From positions 11,505 through 75,504 of the forward strand of contig NZ_JBPAOH010000021.1 in NCBI RefSeq assembly GCF_050875635.1: 64,000 nt of DNA, given 5' to 3'. Position 1 is the stretch's first letter. Every line of letters starts with the position of its first letter. The position numbers and the translations under genes were made by a program. The stretch comes from Hassallia sp050875635 (lineage in GTDB: Bacteria; Cyanobacteriota; Cyanobacteriia; Cyanobacteriales; Nostocaceae). Positions 15,680-25,617 of this stretch are shown piece after piece. A model generated the notes under the pieces. The model was not told where the DNA came from and searched no databases. It saw nothing but the letters and a program-made list of their open reading frames with translations.

Positions 15680-16468
15680 ATGAATAAAGTTAAAATTCTG
15701 AACTTGGAATTTGACAATTTGTCAAAGAGAGAGTTTTTAGAAAACTTAGAATCGGGGGTAGTATTTACGCCCAATGTCGATCATCTCATCAAACTCGAAA
15801 AAGACCCGGAATTTTTGCAAGCATACAGCATTAGTGATTATAACCTTTGTGACAGTAAAATCCTGATTTATGCTTCAAGATTTCTCGGAACACCAATCAA
15901 AGAAAAAATCTCCGGTTCAGACATATTTCCTGCTTTCTACAATTACCATAAGAAAAATGAAGAAATAAAGATTTTTCTTTTAGGAGCAGGTAAAGGAGTA
16001 GCTCTCACGGCTCAAAATAAGATAAATCAAAAAATCGGCAGAAATATGGTAATTGCTACATATTCTCCGCCTTTTGGGTTTGAACATGACGTAGAGGAAT
16101 GTCAAAACATAATTGACATGATTAATAATTCAGGTGCTACAGTTCTGGTGATAGGTCTTGGCGCTCCAAAACAAGAAAAGTGGATATACAAGTACAAAGA
16201 TAGTTTGCCATTTATCAAAATATTTATGGCATTAGGGGCAACTATCGATTTTGAAGCCGACAATGTGAAAAGAGCGCCTAAATGGATGAGTGAAGTAGGG
16301 TTAGAATGGTTGTTTAGGTTATTACGTGAACCTAAAAGATTGTGGAAAAGATATTTAGTAGATGATGTTGTTTTCTTTATACTACTTTTGAAACAAAAAT
16401 TCAAGTTATTTCTGAAAAAAGACCGTAAGGATGATAGCAGAATTTGGGAAATTGTTGATAGATTGTAA
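15680..16468 (+). CDS. WecG/TagA/CpsF-family glycosyltransferase
   Basis: A 262-residue GT26-type enzyme. Recognisable blocks are FTPNVDHLIKLEKDPEFLQA, the donor-side SGSDIFPAF, KIFLLGAGKGVA, VIGLGAPKQEKWIYK and MALGATIDFEA followed by KRAPKWMSEVGLEWLFRLL, which is the C-terminal signature of WecG/TagA proteins. These transfer N-acetylmannosaminuronic acid or a related sugar to a lipid-linked acceptor on the cytoplasmic face. It opens the exopolysaccharide cluster but points away from the glycosyltransferase genes that follow on the minus strand. Confidence 0.93.
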   Translation: MNKVKILNLEFDNLSKREFLENLESGVVFTPNVDHLIKLEKDPEFLQAYSISDYNLCDSKILIYASRFLGTPIKEKISGSDIFPAFYNYHKKNEEIKIFLLGAGKGVALTAQNKINQKIGRNMVIATYSPPFGFEHDVEECQNIIDMINNSGATVLVIGLGAPKQEKWIYKYKDSLPFIKIFMALGATIDFEADNVKRAPKWMSEVGLEWLFRLLREPKRLWKRYLVDDVVFFILLLKQKFKLFLKKDRKDDSRIWEIVDRL

Positions 16469-16470
16469 TT

Positions 16471-16612
16471 AGCCCTAGCGACTAGAAGTCGCGGCTATAC
16501 AAACAAAGCCCGCCTACGCGGGCTAAATAATAGATTTTTACAGAAAAGCCCTAGCGACTAGAAGTCGGGGCTATACAGACAAAGCCCGCCTACGCGGGCT
16601 AAATAATAGATT
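16471..16612. repeat. Two direct copies of a 66-bp hairpin-containing repeat
   Basis: Copies at 16471-16536 and 16547-16612 differ at two positions seen by eye. Each starts with AGCCCTAGCGACTAGAAGTC and contains the hairpin AGCCCGC-CTAC-GCGGGCT. The unit resembles a common interspersed repeat of heterocystous cyanobacteria. Lying between two convergent genes, its hairpins could end transcription from both sides. Confidence 0.85.
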
Positions 16613-16649
16613 GAGTTATTAACTTTGTAAATCTGTTATTTAAGCTAAT

Positions 16650-17768
16650 TTATGCTTTTATTACTAACTTGGCTAGATTCTTTAAATTAGCTTGTCTAGA
16701 TAACATTTCTGGTGTTTGTTCGAGTCCGACTTTATCTAATATTTGGCTCCAGCGATATACCCAGTCGTGGCGTAATAGTGAGTTAATAATATTGTCTTGA
16801 CGTATTCTCTTTATGCGTTCGGGCTGTGCGTCAAGTTCTGCTATGATATCAGCTATATTAACGGCATTGTAGGGTATTTCAATTACTGCATCTTGCCAAT
16901 TAAAGTATGTGGTATAAGCTTCACAATTTGGAGGAATTCCAATCATTACTGCTCCACCTGCTGCTCCTTCAAAAAAGCGAGAACCTAATTCTTCTTGATT
17001 ACCTGTTTGATTAACGCTGTCAAATTTTGCTTTATTAGCGATAAAATAACGACTTCTTTTAATTAGATTAATATATAAAGTTCGATGTTCTTTATAGTTA
17101 ATCATTTGCAGACCTTTGAGAGTGTCATATAAATATAAAAAATTGTCTTCTGCTAGTTCTATTAAAGCTTTGTGTACTATTGGTGAACGACGACCGATGC
17201 TATAAACATCAATATTTCTTTGAGGTTGAAGCGGATAGGGGCAGAATTTGATAGCATCGACGGCATAAGGTAGAGAGTAACAAGGACGCTGAAGTAGATT
17301 AGCGATCGCATCAACACTCTTGGCTTGAGTCGTGAAAATATAATCAAAATCTTTGACAAGTTCCAGACAAAGCTTAGTCTTATGTTCCAAAACTTCTTTA
17401 GCCCATATTTCATCTATCCATAAAACAGCTTTATAACACTTTTCTCGCCATTGTTTTATTGAATTTATACAGGTTATATCCCAAAAATGCTGGCAGATAA
17501 AAAATAATAAATCATATTCTTTATCCACAGTTGATGTCCGACAACCTGATTTGAGAAGCTTGCCGTTACCTACAGTTAATCCGGCGTAATTTGCTAACTT
17601 TTTATTTATTTGCTTTCTAAAGCCAGAAGCGAACTCAGGTGTCAGCATATCAGCATAGTCAAAAGTGCAAATTGCATCTTCAAATTCATATTCGGCAGAG
17701 CGAAAAGCTTGAGAATGCAAGTTTCTCATGGATATAATTAAAATTCTTGGTTTGGTGTTTTTCGACAT
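16650..17768 (-). CDS. Glycosyltransferase, CgeB-like (GT1_2-type C-terminus)
   Basis: A 372-residue protein beginning PRILIISMRNLHSQAFRSAE. The C-terminal GSRFFEGAAGGAVMIG and the earlier CYSLPYAVDAIKFCPYP are typical of the spore-protein CgeB-like / Glyco_trans_1_2 group, where the glutamate in the RFFEGAA segment contacts the nucleotide-sugar donor. No signal peptide or membrane span; cytoplasmic. It lies in a run of minus-strand polysaccharide genes, but is separated from the next one by 70 bp of repeat-like sequence (CGCCAAGGCGCAAAGGCGCAA). Confidence 0.8.
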   Translation of the reverse strand: MSKNTKPRILIISMRNLHSQAFRSAEYEFEDAICTFDYADMLTPEFASGFRKQINKKLANYAGLTVGNGKLLKSGCRTSTVDKEYDLLFFICQHFWDITCINSIKQWREKCYKAVLWIDEIWAKEVLEHKTKLCLELVKDFDYIFTTQAKSVDAIANLLQRPCYSLPYAVDAIKFCPYPLQPQRNIDVYSIGRRSPIVHKALIELAEDNFLYLYDTLKGLQMINYKEHRTLYINLIKRSRYFIANKAKFDSVNQTGNQEELGSRFFEGAAGGAVMIGIPPNCEAYTTYFNWQDAVIEIPYNAVNIADIIAELDAQPERIKRIRQDNIINSLLRHDWVYRWSQILDKVGLEQTPEMLSRQANLKNLAKLVIKA

Positions 17769-17838
17769 GTTAAAATTTACCTCACGCCAAGGCGCAAAGG
17801 CGCAAAGAAAGAGTGTAAAGTTAGGGGTTTGGGGAAGT

Positions 17839-19026
17839 TTATTTCAGTAGCTTATTCAAAAGCTTTTGTTTTGGAGCGTTTATATTTTGCCAGTCATCTA
17901 GGAGAATGCCGCCAGTACCTTTACTATTGGGATTCCAACACCAATAAGCAAAACTCAGCTTTTTCTTAGCAATGTAATCGATAAGAAAGCGTTGCCAAAT
18001 TCCTTCTTTTGATTTGTTATCTACAAAATATCCGCCAAATTCACCAATTAAAATTGGGGCAATACGCTGAGTGGCAATATAATTAAATCCAGTTTCCCAG
18101 CGTTGATAAAGATTTGCGGGGAATATCGGATCTGCAAACCAGGACACATTAGAACCACCGTATTCGTGAGGTGAATATACTAGTTTTTTGGGTATTTTCA
18201 GACGCACTGGATATTTGCGGACACCTTCGAGATTTGCACCCCAAAAGTAATTTGACTGTTTTTGACCGGGCACATTTTTCTCTATTCCTTCAACGAGAAT
18301 TAGCCAATTTGGGTTTATGCTGAGAATTTGGTTTCCTGCCCGCTGTGCAGCTAATCGCCAGTCTGTAGCTTGGTTGTCAGTTCCCCAACTTGCACTACCG
18401 TGGGGTTCGTTTTTCAAATCTGCTCCGATGATGTTGGTGTATTTTTTGTAACGATTTGCCAGCATCGTCCAAGTGTCAATCCAGTCTTTCTCAGTGAATC
18501 CGTCTCCATACCATAATTCAGAAATTCGGTCATCTTTAAGACAATGACTGTCTAACAGAATCAGCAATCCTTGACGTTGAGCTTCTTGAATTACTAAATC
18601 CATAATTTCAAGAGGAGTTTTCCCTTGCAAATTTTTATTTGCTCCGATAGAAAAGTTGATACCGCTGACGTTTGGAGAACGCAGTGCTTCTACGGAATAG
18701 GGTAAACGAATGAAGTTGTAGCCCAAACTTTTAATTTGAGCCAGCATGTCTTTATAGTCTCTGATCCAAAGACCATGAGGCGCATGTGTGTTAACTTCTA
18801 TACCAAACCAGTTGATGCCGCGCAGCATGACGATTTTGCCTTTAGCATCAAGAATCTGAGAACCGCGAGTCGATAAGGGCAAGATAATATTAGTAGCTGC
18901 GGCTTCTGTGCTGCTGGGGAATTGTGGCGAAAAAAGGTAGAGATTTGTAGAGAGTAAAACTAAGATGAAGCCAATGGCAATTTTTGCTGTGAAGCTTCTC
19001 TGTAGTATTGATTTGAGTCGTTGCAT
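17839..19026 (-). CDS. Glycoside hydrolase family 5 (cellulase-like)
   Basis: A 395-residue exported enzyme when started at ATG 19026 (MQRLKSILQRSFTAKIAIGF), which gives a signal/anchor helix IGFILVLLSTNLYLF. The longer frame from 19122 would add a charged extension and overlap the next gene by 82 bp. GH5 hallmarks are MLRGINWFGIEV at the start of the barrel, LKNEPHG (acid/base Glu) and LIGEFGGYF (nucleophile Glu). Family members cleave beta-1,4-linked glucans and similar polymers. In an exopolysaccharide cluster it may trim or release the polymer. Confidence 0.88.
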   Translation of the reverse strand: MQRLKSILQRSFTAKIAIGFILVLLSTNLYLFSPQFPSSTEAAATNIILPLSTRGSQILDAKGKIVMLRGINWFGIEVNTHAPHGLWIRDYKDMLAQIKSLGYNFIRLPYSVEALRSPNVSGINFSIGANKNLQGKTPLEIMDLVIQEAQRQGLLILLDSHCLKDDRISELWYGDGFTEKDWIDTWTMLANRYKKYTNIIGADLKNEPHGSASWGTDNQATDWRLAAQRAGNQILSINPNWLILVEGIEKNVPGQKQSNYFWGANLEGVRKYPVRLKIPKKLVYSPHEYGGSNVSWFADPIFPANLYQRWETGFNYIATQRIAPILIGEFGGYFVDNKSKEGIWQRFLIDYIAKKKLSFAYWCWNPNSKGTGGILLDDWQNINAPKQKLLNKLLK

Positions 19027-19040
19027 GTAAAAATAATGTA

Positions 19041-20183
19041 TTAAAGATGATTTATGGCATAAATAATATCCGCAATAAATTTTGAGTGGCGGTTTTCTGA
19101 CCAGGCGATCGCCTCGGCACAAATATCTGGTATTGTGTTTAAAGTTAATAATTGAATTAAATAAAGAGCGAATTCTTCTGGTTTTTCGGCAACTATAACT
19201 GAAGAGGGATATTCAGATATGCCACGTAATGCCGTAGGTGTTGCTACTAAAGGAGAACCGGAAGCGATCGCATCCAAAGTTTTTATCTGTACACCACCCC
19301 CACTAATAGAGGGAATTGCTAATACTTTTGCCTCTGCCATAAATGTTTGGACACTGGGGACAAAACCGCAATAATTGATATTAGGATACTGTCCGCGCAA
19401 CCACTCAGCACCTAACCCAGCTATGTGAATTGATAAGTTTGTGGGTAGGTGCGGATAAACTTTATCTAAAAACCAATTCAGCCCTAATTTATTAGCTTTC
19501 CATGTCCAAGAACCGATAATACCTATATCAAAGTTTTTGATTGTAGGTTGATTCGGTGATATTTTCAAGCTAGAAGGTAGATGAAAAATTTTAGTTGCTT
19601 GATTGATATTTAAAAAATAGCTAGCATCATCTTCTGTAAATGTCCAAACTTGTGTAGCTGTTCTTGCCAAGTTATCTTCCATATCTTTGATGAGGTAAGT
19701 TTCTCGCTGATATATATGTTGTGATATCTGGCTTTGAGAGTTTTTCAATTGCGCTAGATATATTTCATGTTCAACGTTATGAGCGATGAATATAATTTTT
19801 GCTTTGTTGTTAATGAAAGGTGCTAACCAGCCGATTTGGGCATGATCTATTATGAAAATGTCAAAGTTTTCTTGTTTTAAAATTTTGAGTTGATTGATGT
19901 ATTTTTGGGAATAATATTTTGCTGAGGAGTAGGGAAGATTTTTTAATAGTCCTAAGCTCATCCAAAGCATTGGATAAAGTCGGGATTTGTCGGTTTCTAT
20001 GTGTCTTTGAGCGATGGCGATTTCATTGTGTTTTGGTTGGAAAATACTGCTTGGGCGTTGATATCCTAGGATTAAGACTTCATGTCCGTTATGTTGAAGT
20101 GCATCGATAAATGTCTGTGATGCAATTTCACCGCCTGTTGTTTTTTTACTAGGAAGGACGGTTGTTAAGTATAATATTTTCAT
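19041..20183 (-). CDS. Glycosyltransferase family 4
   Basis: A 380-residue GT-B enzyme. The N-terminal LYLTTVLPSKKTTGGEIASQ is an acceptor-side glycine-rich loop; IIDHAQIGWLAPF and KIIFIAHNVEHE are typical GT4 segments; the donor side has FDIGIIGSWTWKANKLGLNW and the ISGGGVQIKTLDAIASGSPLV motif with GTP-type E replaced by D in the common E-x7-E arrangement. Cytoplasmic, uses a nucleotide sugar. The start of the GH5 gene lies 14 bp downstream of its stop, consistent with one transcript. Confidence 0.88.
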   Translation of the reverse strand: MKILYLTTVLPSKKTTGGEIASQTFIDALQHNGHEVLILGYQRPSSIFQPKHNEIAIAQRHIETDKSRLYPMLWMSLGLLKNLPYSSAKYYSQKYINQLKILKQENFDIFIIDHAQIGWLAPFINNKAKIIFIAHNVEHEIYLAQLKNSQSQISQHIYQRETYLIKDMEDNLARTATQVWTFTEDDASYFLNINQATKIFHLPSSLKISPNQPTIKNFDIGIIGSWTWKANKLGLNWFLDKVYPHLPTNLSIHIAGLGAEWLRGQYPNINYCGFVPSVQTFMAEAKVLAIPSISGGGVQIKTLDAIASGSPLVATPTALRGISEYPSSVIVAEKPEEFALYLIQLLTLNTIPDICAEAIAWSENRHSKFIADIIYAINHL

Positions 20184-20300
20184 TACGTAGCTTGGAGTTT
20201 TTAGGTAGTAAGCACTAAAGTGCTTAAATAATTTGTGAGGTGTGTTGAAGAGTTAGGTTCTTACAATTGCAGGAGATGAGTTGAGATGCACGTGTTTAAC

Positions 20301-20328
20301 GAACCGCAAAGACGCGAAGTACGCGAAG
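20301..20328. repeat. 28-bp dispersed repeat (GACGCGAAG type)
   Basis: GAACCGCAAAGACGCGAAGT followed by ACGCGAAG. The same 28-bp sequence with two mismatches occurs at 41336-41363, where it forms the end of the NlpC/P60 gene. Non-coding here. Confidence 0.75.
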
Positions 20329-20380
20329 AGAAGAGGAGGAGAGAATCTATTTTTGAAGGGTTAGATTCAAGTCTGTTTGG

Positions 20381-21310
20381 TTAGATTCCTTGAGTTATTT
20401 TGTAGGCTTGGTAGCGCATTCCGGCGATACCTGCTAGGGTTCCTACGCCTTTGTAGATACGTAATAATGCTTTAATAAATTGATGTTGTCCGAAGAAAAG
20501 GGAGGGAAGGATGAAGCATAATCCTTGAGCTATTAGTGCGATTCCTTTGGTGATGCGTATGGTGAGTAGGATTATTGAAGGGTAAAGTTCGCGTTCGCAA
20601 AAGCTGTGTCTGCTCCAACCTAAATAACCGCGTTGGAGTATCCATTTGATGTTAGTACGGCTTTCGGGTATCCACTCGTAAACTAAGGCTTGGTCTGCCC
20701 ATATTAGTTTATATCCTGCGCGGTGAAGGCGCATGAAAAAGTGGGAATCTTCGCCGCCGGAGAGTGCAAAACGCTCGTCGAAAATTTTATCTATATTGTG
20801 TAAAATTGAGGAGCGAATTAGTACGTTGTTGGTAAATGCAACTTTGAGGAGATGTCCTGTTGGGTAACGTTGTGGCTCAAAAAATTTACCTTGGATAATC
20901 CAGTTAGGTACGTCTGATTTGATAAAGTGTGGTAATGCGGGTCCGGTTACTACGTCTGCATTATGTGTTTGCTGAACGAATAAAAGTTCATCTAACCAAG
21001 ATGGGTGGGGAACTTCGTCATCATCTATGAAAGCGATGAAGTTTGCATTTTTGTTAACGCAGGCGATCGCTTTATTTCTCGCATAGGAAATACCCCGCTG
21101 TCGTTCAATGGAATATTTCATTTTCCATTTGAATTTAAGCAGTTGACTTGTGCAAACTTTACTCGCTGAACCAGTGACATCGTTATCAACAATAATTACT
21201 TCTATTTCTGGTGTTTCACACTTATTAAAAGTTAGCTGATTTAAACCTGTTAGCAAGCGGTTTAATCCTTCAGGACGTTTATAACTTGCTACACATACTG
21301 AAATTAGCAT
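20381..21310 (-). CDS. Glycosyltransferase family 2
   Basis: A 309-residue GT-A enzyme. It has SVCVASYKRPEGLNRLLTGL at the N-terminus, VIIVDNDVTGS for nucleotide binding, FIAFIDDDEVPHPSWL holding the metal-binding DDD (DxD equivalent), and LSGGEDSHFFMRLHRAGYK with the catalytic ED. The C-terminal part has two hydrophobic stretches (LLTIRITKGIALIAQGLCFI) that suggest membrane association. The gene is 9 bp from the end of the polymerase-like gene upstream, so they form an operon. Confidence 0.9.
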   Translation of the reverse strand: MLISVCVASYKRPEGLNRLLTGLNQLTFNKCETPEIEVIIVDNDVTGSASKVCTSQLLKFKWKMKYSIERQRGISYARNKAIACVNKNANFIAFIDDDEVPHPSWLDELLFVQQTHNADVVTGPALPHFIKSDVPNWIIQGKFFEPQRYPTGHLLKVAFTNNVLIRSSILHNIDKIFDERFALSGGEDSHFFMRLHRAGYKLIWADQALVYEWIPESRTNIKWILQRGYLGWSRHSFCERELYPSIILLTIRITKGIALIAQGLCFILPSLFFGQHQFIKALLRIYKGVGTLAGIAGMRYQAYKITQGI

Positions 21311-21319
21311 TCTTTCTCC

Positions 21320-22705
21320 TTATCTAAAGTTTGGCTCTTTTTCTTGTGCCATTACTGCCGCATAGCTGTAAATTTGAGCTTGTTCTGACTCTATAGCCAT
21401 TGAAAAAATTGTGGACACATATAGAATCCAAAAGATGCTGTTAGTAGCTAAAAGGGTACTTTCGCTGATGTTATAAATTACCAAAAAGCTTAAATACATT
21501 AATGTCCACAGTCCTTCTACGTTTTTGGTAATTCTTAACCAGCGTACTCCTTGGATATAAGCTGTTGTTAAACTCAATAAAAATACAGCTAATCCGGATA
21601 TACCTAATTCGGCTAATAAATCCATGAAGCCGTTATGACCGTAGGGACATTCCCATTGAAGTGTACGCCAAAGATAGGCAGTGACATCGCTATCCCAATC
21701 TCTCCAAAAGCCATTGAATCCGTAACCTAATAAAGGACGTTCTTGAATGAGTTCAAGCATTACGCTCCATAACTCTGTGCGTCCTGTTAGTGTCAAATCT
21801 CTCCCTAATGCACTGGTGATGAAGGGTAAGTTATCGACAAACAAAATAACTGCACTTCCTATTACCAGAATGAGAGCGATCGCTATCGGTACTAGTTGGT
21901 TAAAATTACGCCGCCAAGTTCTATACAGCGGCATAATTAGCATCAACACCACAAATACAACTAAAGCAGTTTTGGATGTTGATCGAACTATTAAAACAAT
22001 GGAAAGAACATAGCCAATCCACGGCAACCAGCGGTTTTTACTGTTAGCAATTGAATCAGAATTTGCTACAAATAAAAACACCATACTGCTCAAAACCATC
22101 AACCGTCCCAAGAGGTTTTTGTGCGACATTATACCCCGCCAAGCACCTGCGTGAACGCCTCCCTCTTGAATGGTCATTAAACCGTAAGATGGCAATCCTA
22201 TGGCAAACACAATACTAAGTAAAATTACCAAACCTAGCGCCCAGCTTAATAACTGTAGTTGCTCTCGCAAGCTGTAGCGCATAGCTAAGTATATGCCAAA
22301 TAGAGTTGTTCCTAACAACAATAAACTGCGGCGTAGGGTAATATCTGGTGCTACAGTCCAAATTGCTGATGCTAATGCAATTCCTACCAGTACCCAAATT
22401 AAAAAGTCCTTTTGTGCAACTAGCAGAAAACTCTTTCGCTGTGTCGCAAGCAAAAGCAAAGTCACCATATAAATCCCCATGAAAAGTAAGGGACTATAAG
22501 GGTCTTGGGGAATACTACCATCTGGACTTTCTAATAGCACTGGTATCAAGGCAGCTGTTGAAAGAAAAAGAGAAAATACAACAAATGCCTTTTCAACTAG
22601 CCTTGTAAATCTAAGCATCACAACTCGATTTTTCCACTTTAGTACTGCTATCAAAAGGAAATTACTGAGACGAAAAAAGTCCCTTTTAATAGCATGAGTA
22701 GCCAA
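21320..22705 (-). CDS. O-antigen ligase/polymerase-like membrane protein
   Basis: A 461-residue polytopic protein with about ten membrane helices. The Wzy_C/O-antigen-ligase-type region is visible as RTELWSVMLELIQERPLLGYG, followed by a large periplasmic loop with WECPYGHNGFMDLLAELGI, where the H-N motif corresponds to the conserved loop of this superfamily. Such proteins polymerise or ligate undecaprenyl-linked sugar units in the periplasm. It is first in the minus-strand operon 16650-22705 and divergent from the Wzc-like gene, with a shared 586-bp promoter region. Confidence 0.87.
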   Translation of the reverse strand: MATHAIKRDFFRLSNFLLIAVLKWKNRVVMLRFTRLVEKAFVVFSLFLSTAALIPVLLESPDGSIPQDPYSPLLFMGIYMVTLLLLATQRKSFLLVAQKDFLIWVLVGIALASAIWTVAPDITLRRSLLLLGTTLFGIYLAMRYSLREQLQLLSWALGLVILLSIVFAIGLPSYGLMTIQEGGVHAGAWRGIMSHKNLLGRLMVLSSMVFLFVANSDSIANSKNRWLPWIGYVLSIVLIVRSTSKTALVVFVVLMLIMPLYRTWRRNFNQLVPIAIALILVIGSAVILFVDNLPFITSALGRDLTLTGRTELWSVMLELIQERPLLGYGFNGFWRDWDSDVTAYLWRTLQWECPYGHNGFMDLLAELGISGLAVFLLSLTTAYIQGVRWLRITKNVEGLWTLMYLSFLVIYNISESTLLATNSIFWILYVSTIFSMAIESEQAQIYSYAAVMAQEKEPNFR

Positions 22706-23291
22706 GCCAAAATTGCCGATAAAGTTATTTAATTAACAAGTCAGCACGCAGATGTTATCAATAGCTAATCCGGAATACCATCTGTACAAATTTCTAGTCA
22801 GCTATAAATCAATGCATTAACCTGTAATTACTAGCATTGGCGATTTGAAGAGCGGTAGAACTGAGAAAATACTATCCTGGTTAAGATTTGACGCGGCTCT
22901 GTCCCCAAATTTAACTTGGAATAAAGAATTTTAGGATTAACTTTACTTAATCTTCATCAATAATATTTTTTGATGAAATTTTGACTAAGCGCAGTGCATT
23001 ATTCTGTTAACAGGATATGTTGAGGATATCTAGACTTAGAAAAATTTTGGTAAGTATCATGTCTCTTATTCTCCAAAATCGATTTATTGAGACATAATTA
23101 ATCCAAGATGTAGGGTCTACAATATAACTTTATGTTGACTGTTCGCTCTTTTTCTCAACAATCCAATCTAGGTTTTGGCAATCGCAACATTAGCTATTGG
23201 TAGCTATCCAAATTATCTGCCTACCTCGGTTGGAAAAAAAATTAAGTTTTCCGAAAGAGAATTATCAAATTGATATCCTCAACAGTTTTGC
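22706..23291. promoter_or_regulatory. Divergent intergenic region of the polysaccharide cluster
   Basis: 586 bp with no gene. It separates the ligase-like gene (minus) from the Wzc-like gene (plus) and must hold both promoters. The sequence is AT-rich; I see no strong palindrome or consensus promoter that can be assigned with confidence. Confidence 0.5.
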
Positions 23292-25613
23292 ATGGGAACG
23301 CAGATGCCAATTAAGGAAGAAGATTTGCAGGAACTGAAAAATTCCAATTCATTGTCAAGAGAATCTTATGGGTTTTGGAAAAAACCTGAAGGCAATGAAA
23401 ACAATCAAGGTTTGAGTCAAATTGTTACAGTTTTACGCCGCAGAATAGCTGTAATTGCTAGCGTGGCAGTTATAGTCACAACAGGAACAATTGGCTGGAG
23501 TGCAACTCGTATTCCCAAGTATGAAGGCAAGTTTCAACTGTTAGTTGAACCGTTAAAAACTTCTGATAATGAGTTACTGATTTTGCTTTCGCAAACGTTG
23601 CAGCAAAATGTCAACGAAATCAGCAGACAAAATACTACTGCGTTGGATTATCAAGCTTTGATGGAGGTTTTGAAAAGTCCGAAGCTGATAAATCCGGTAA
23701 TTCAAGAACTGCAAAAACAATATCCAGAAATTAGCTACGATCGCTTGGTTGGCAATGATGTATCTGGTAAACTAGCTAGCGGGCGAGAAGGTACACTGTA
23801 TGTTAACCGAATGGCAAAAGGTAAAGATGAATCTCGAATCATCGAGGTTCGCTATCGTGATTCCGATCCGCAAAAAGTTCAGATTGTCTTGGATCGCGTA
23901 TCGCAAGCTTATCGCAAGTATAGTCAACAACAACAGCAAACGAATTTACGTCAGGGAATCAAATTTGTTGATGAACAGTTGCCAAAATTGCGGTATCGGG
24001 TAAATGCGCTGCAAGGTCAATTACAATTTTTTCAGCAGCAACATGACTTGTTTAACCCGCAGCTACAAGGGGAACAACTGTTAAAAAGACGTGATGAACT
24101 GCAAGCTACGAAGTTAGAAACTGAGAAAAAATTGGCTGAGGCAAAATCACTGTATCTTTCTTTGCAAGGTCAGTTGGGAATGCCACAAAATGAAGCGATC
24201 GCAGCTTCAGCTTTGAGTGAATCACCTCAATATCAACAGATACTCACTCGCATCCGCGACATCGAAGCCAAGATTGCTACAGAATCAGTTCGTTTTAGTG
24301 ACGAAAGTCCGACAATCAGGCTTTTGCGCGAACAACGAGAAAAACTATTACCTTTATTGAATCAAGAAGCACAATTAACATTAGGAAACAACGCACCCGA
24401 TGTCGAATTAAATTCATCGCAAGTAGGCGGTTTTCAAAATTCTGTTCGCCGCGAACTTATCCAACAACTGGCTAATAATACTAACCAAGTTAAGTCACTC
24501 GAAGCTAGTTTATCAGCTACAAATGCGGCTCAAGTTAAATTAAATCAACAAATTATTGAATATCCAGTACTTTCACGTCAGTACGCTAATATGCAACGAG
24601 AATTGCAAGCAGCTACTGATACGTTGAATCAGCTTTTAAATCGCCAAGAAGCATTGCGCGTAGATGCTGCACAACAAGAAGTTCCTTGGGAACTAATTAT
24701 GCCTCCCACATTACCGCGTAACAAAACCGGTCAACTAATGCCCGTTTCACCTAGCGGTGCAAGTAACATACTTTTAGGAGGAGTTGCAGGTATTCTTTTA
24801 GGCATTTTAGTTGCTTTTGTTCTCGATAATTTAGAAAATGTCTATCACGATGGTGACGAGGTAAAACAGACAACTCAATTGCCTTTATTGGGGGTAATTC
24901 CTTTCCATAAAGAACTGAAAAAATTGGCGCGTGCAGGTGATGTAGCTCAGTTAACTAAAAAACATAATCCGGAACGCGAACTAGATAATTATGCTAAATC
25001 TGTACAATACAAATCGGCTCAGTTTATAGAAGCATTTTGCTCGTTTTATACGAAAGTTCAATCTTATAAAATGGAGGCTTCTATTCGCTCAATTGCTATC
25101 ACTTCCGCAACATCTGGCGAAGGGAAAACCACAGTGGCGGCATATTTAGCACAGATGGCGGCAGAAGCCGGAGCGCGAGTATTATTAGTAGATGGAGATT
25201 TACGCCATCCGCAAATACATTTGAGATTCGGTTTATTAAACAATCAAGGATTTAGTGAAGTACTTTCTGACGGTATAGATATCAGCAAAGTAATTCAGCA
25301 ATCACCCTCAGATGATAATTTGTTTATCTTGACTGCTGGGAGAATACCTGTTAACCCAACAAAGCTTTTGTCTTCATTAACAATGCAGACTTTTATCGAT
25401 ATATCGCAAACAAATTACGACTTAGTTGTGTACGATACACCACATCTTTTAGGTCGTCTCGATACCAATGTTTTGCTTTCACAAGTAGATGGAATTGTGT
25501 TAGTCACCGGATTAGGTAAAGCACTTCGTCCTACTTTGAAACAAGCATTAGAAGAATTAAAATCTTCTCGTGTTTCCATTTTAGGTACGGTTGCTAACAC
25601 CGTTGAACATTAA
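23292..25613 (+). CDS. Wzc-like polysaccharide co-polymerase / BY-kinase
   Basis: A 773-residue fusion. The N-terminal Wzz domain is flanked by two membrane helices (about residues 55-72 and 495-515) with a long periplasmic coiled coil rich in Gln between them. The cytoplasmic ATPase domain has Walker A SATSGEGKTT (about 604-613), Walker A' VLLVDGDLRHP (about 627-637) and Walker B LVVYDTPH (about 709-716), as in bacterial tyrosine kinases. The protein ends at ILGTVANTVEH without the C-terminal tyrosine cluster usually autophosphorylated in Wzc. It should control chain length and export of the polymer made by the adjacent enzymes. Confidence 0.92.
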   Translation: MGTQMPIKEEDLQELKNSNSLSRESYGFWKKPEGNENNQGLSQIVTVLRRRIAVIASVAVIVTTGTIGWSATRIPKYEGKFQLLVEPLKTSDNELLILLSQTLQQNVNEISRQNTTALDYQALMEVLKSPKLINPVIQELQKQYPEISYDRLVGNDVSGKLASGREGTLYVNRMAKGKDESRIIEVRYRDSDPQKVQIVLDRVSQAYRKYSQQQQQTNLRQGIKFVDEQLPKLRYRVNALQGQLQFFQQQHDLFNPQLQGEQLLKRRDELQATKLETEKKLAEAKSLYLSLQGQLGMPQNEAIAASALSESPQYQQILTRIRDIEAKIATESVRFSDESPTIRLLREQREKLLPLLNQEAQLTLGNNAPDVELNSSQVGGFQNSVRRELIQQLANNTNQVKSLEASLSATNAAQVKLNQQIIEYPVLSRQYANMQRELQAATDTLNQLLNRQEALRVDAAQQEVPWELIMPPTLPRNKTGQLMPVSPSGASNILLGGVAGILLGILVAFVLDNLENVYHDGDEVKQTTQLPLLGVIPFHKELKKLARAGDVAQLTKKHNPERELDNYAKSVQYKSAQFIEAFCSFYTKVQSYKMEASIRSIAITSATSGEGKTTVAAYLAQMAAEAGARVLLVDGDLRHPQIHLRFGLLNNQGFSEVLSDGIDISKVIQQSPSDDNLFILTAGRIPVNPTKLLSSLTMQTFIDISQTNYDLVVYDTPHLLGRLDTNVLLSQVDGIVLVTGLGKALRPTLKQALEELKSSRVSILGTVANTVEH

Positions 25614-25617
25614 TATA

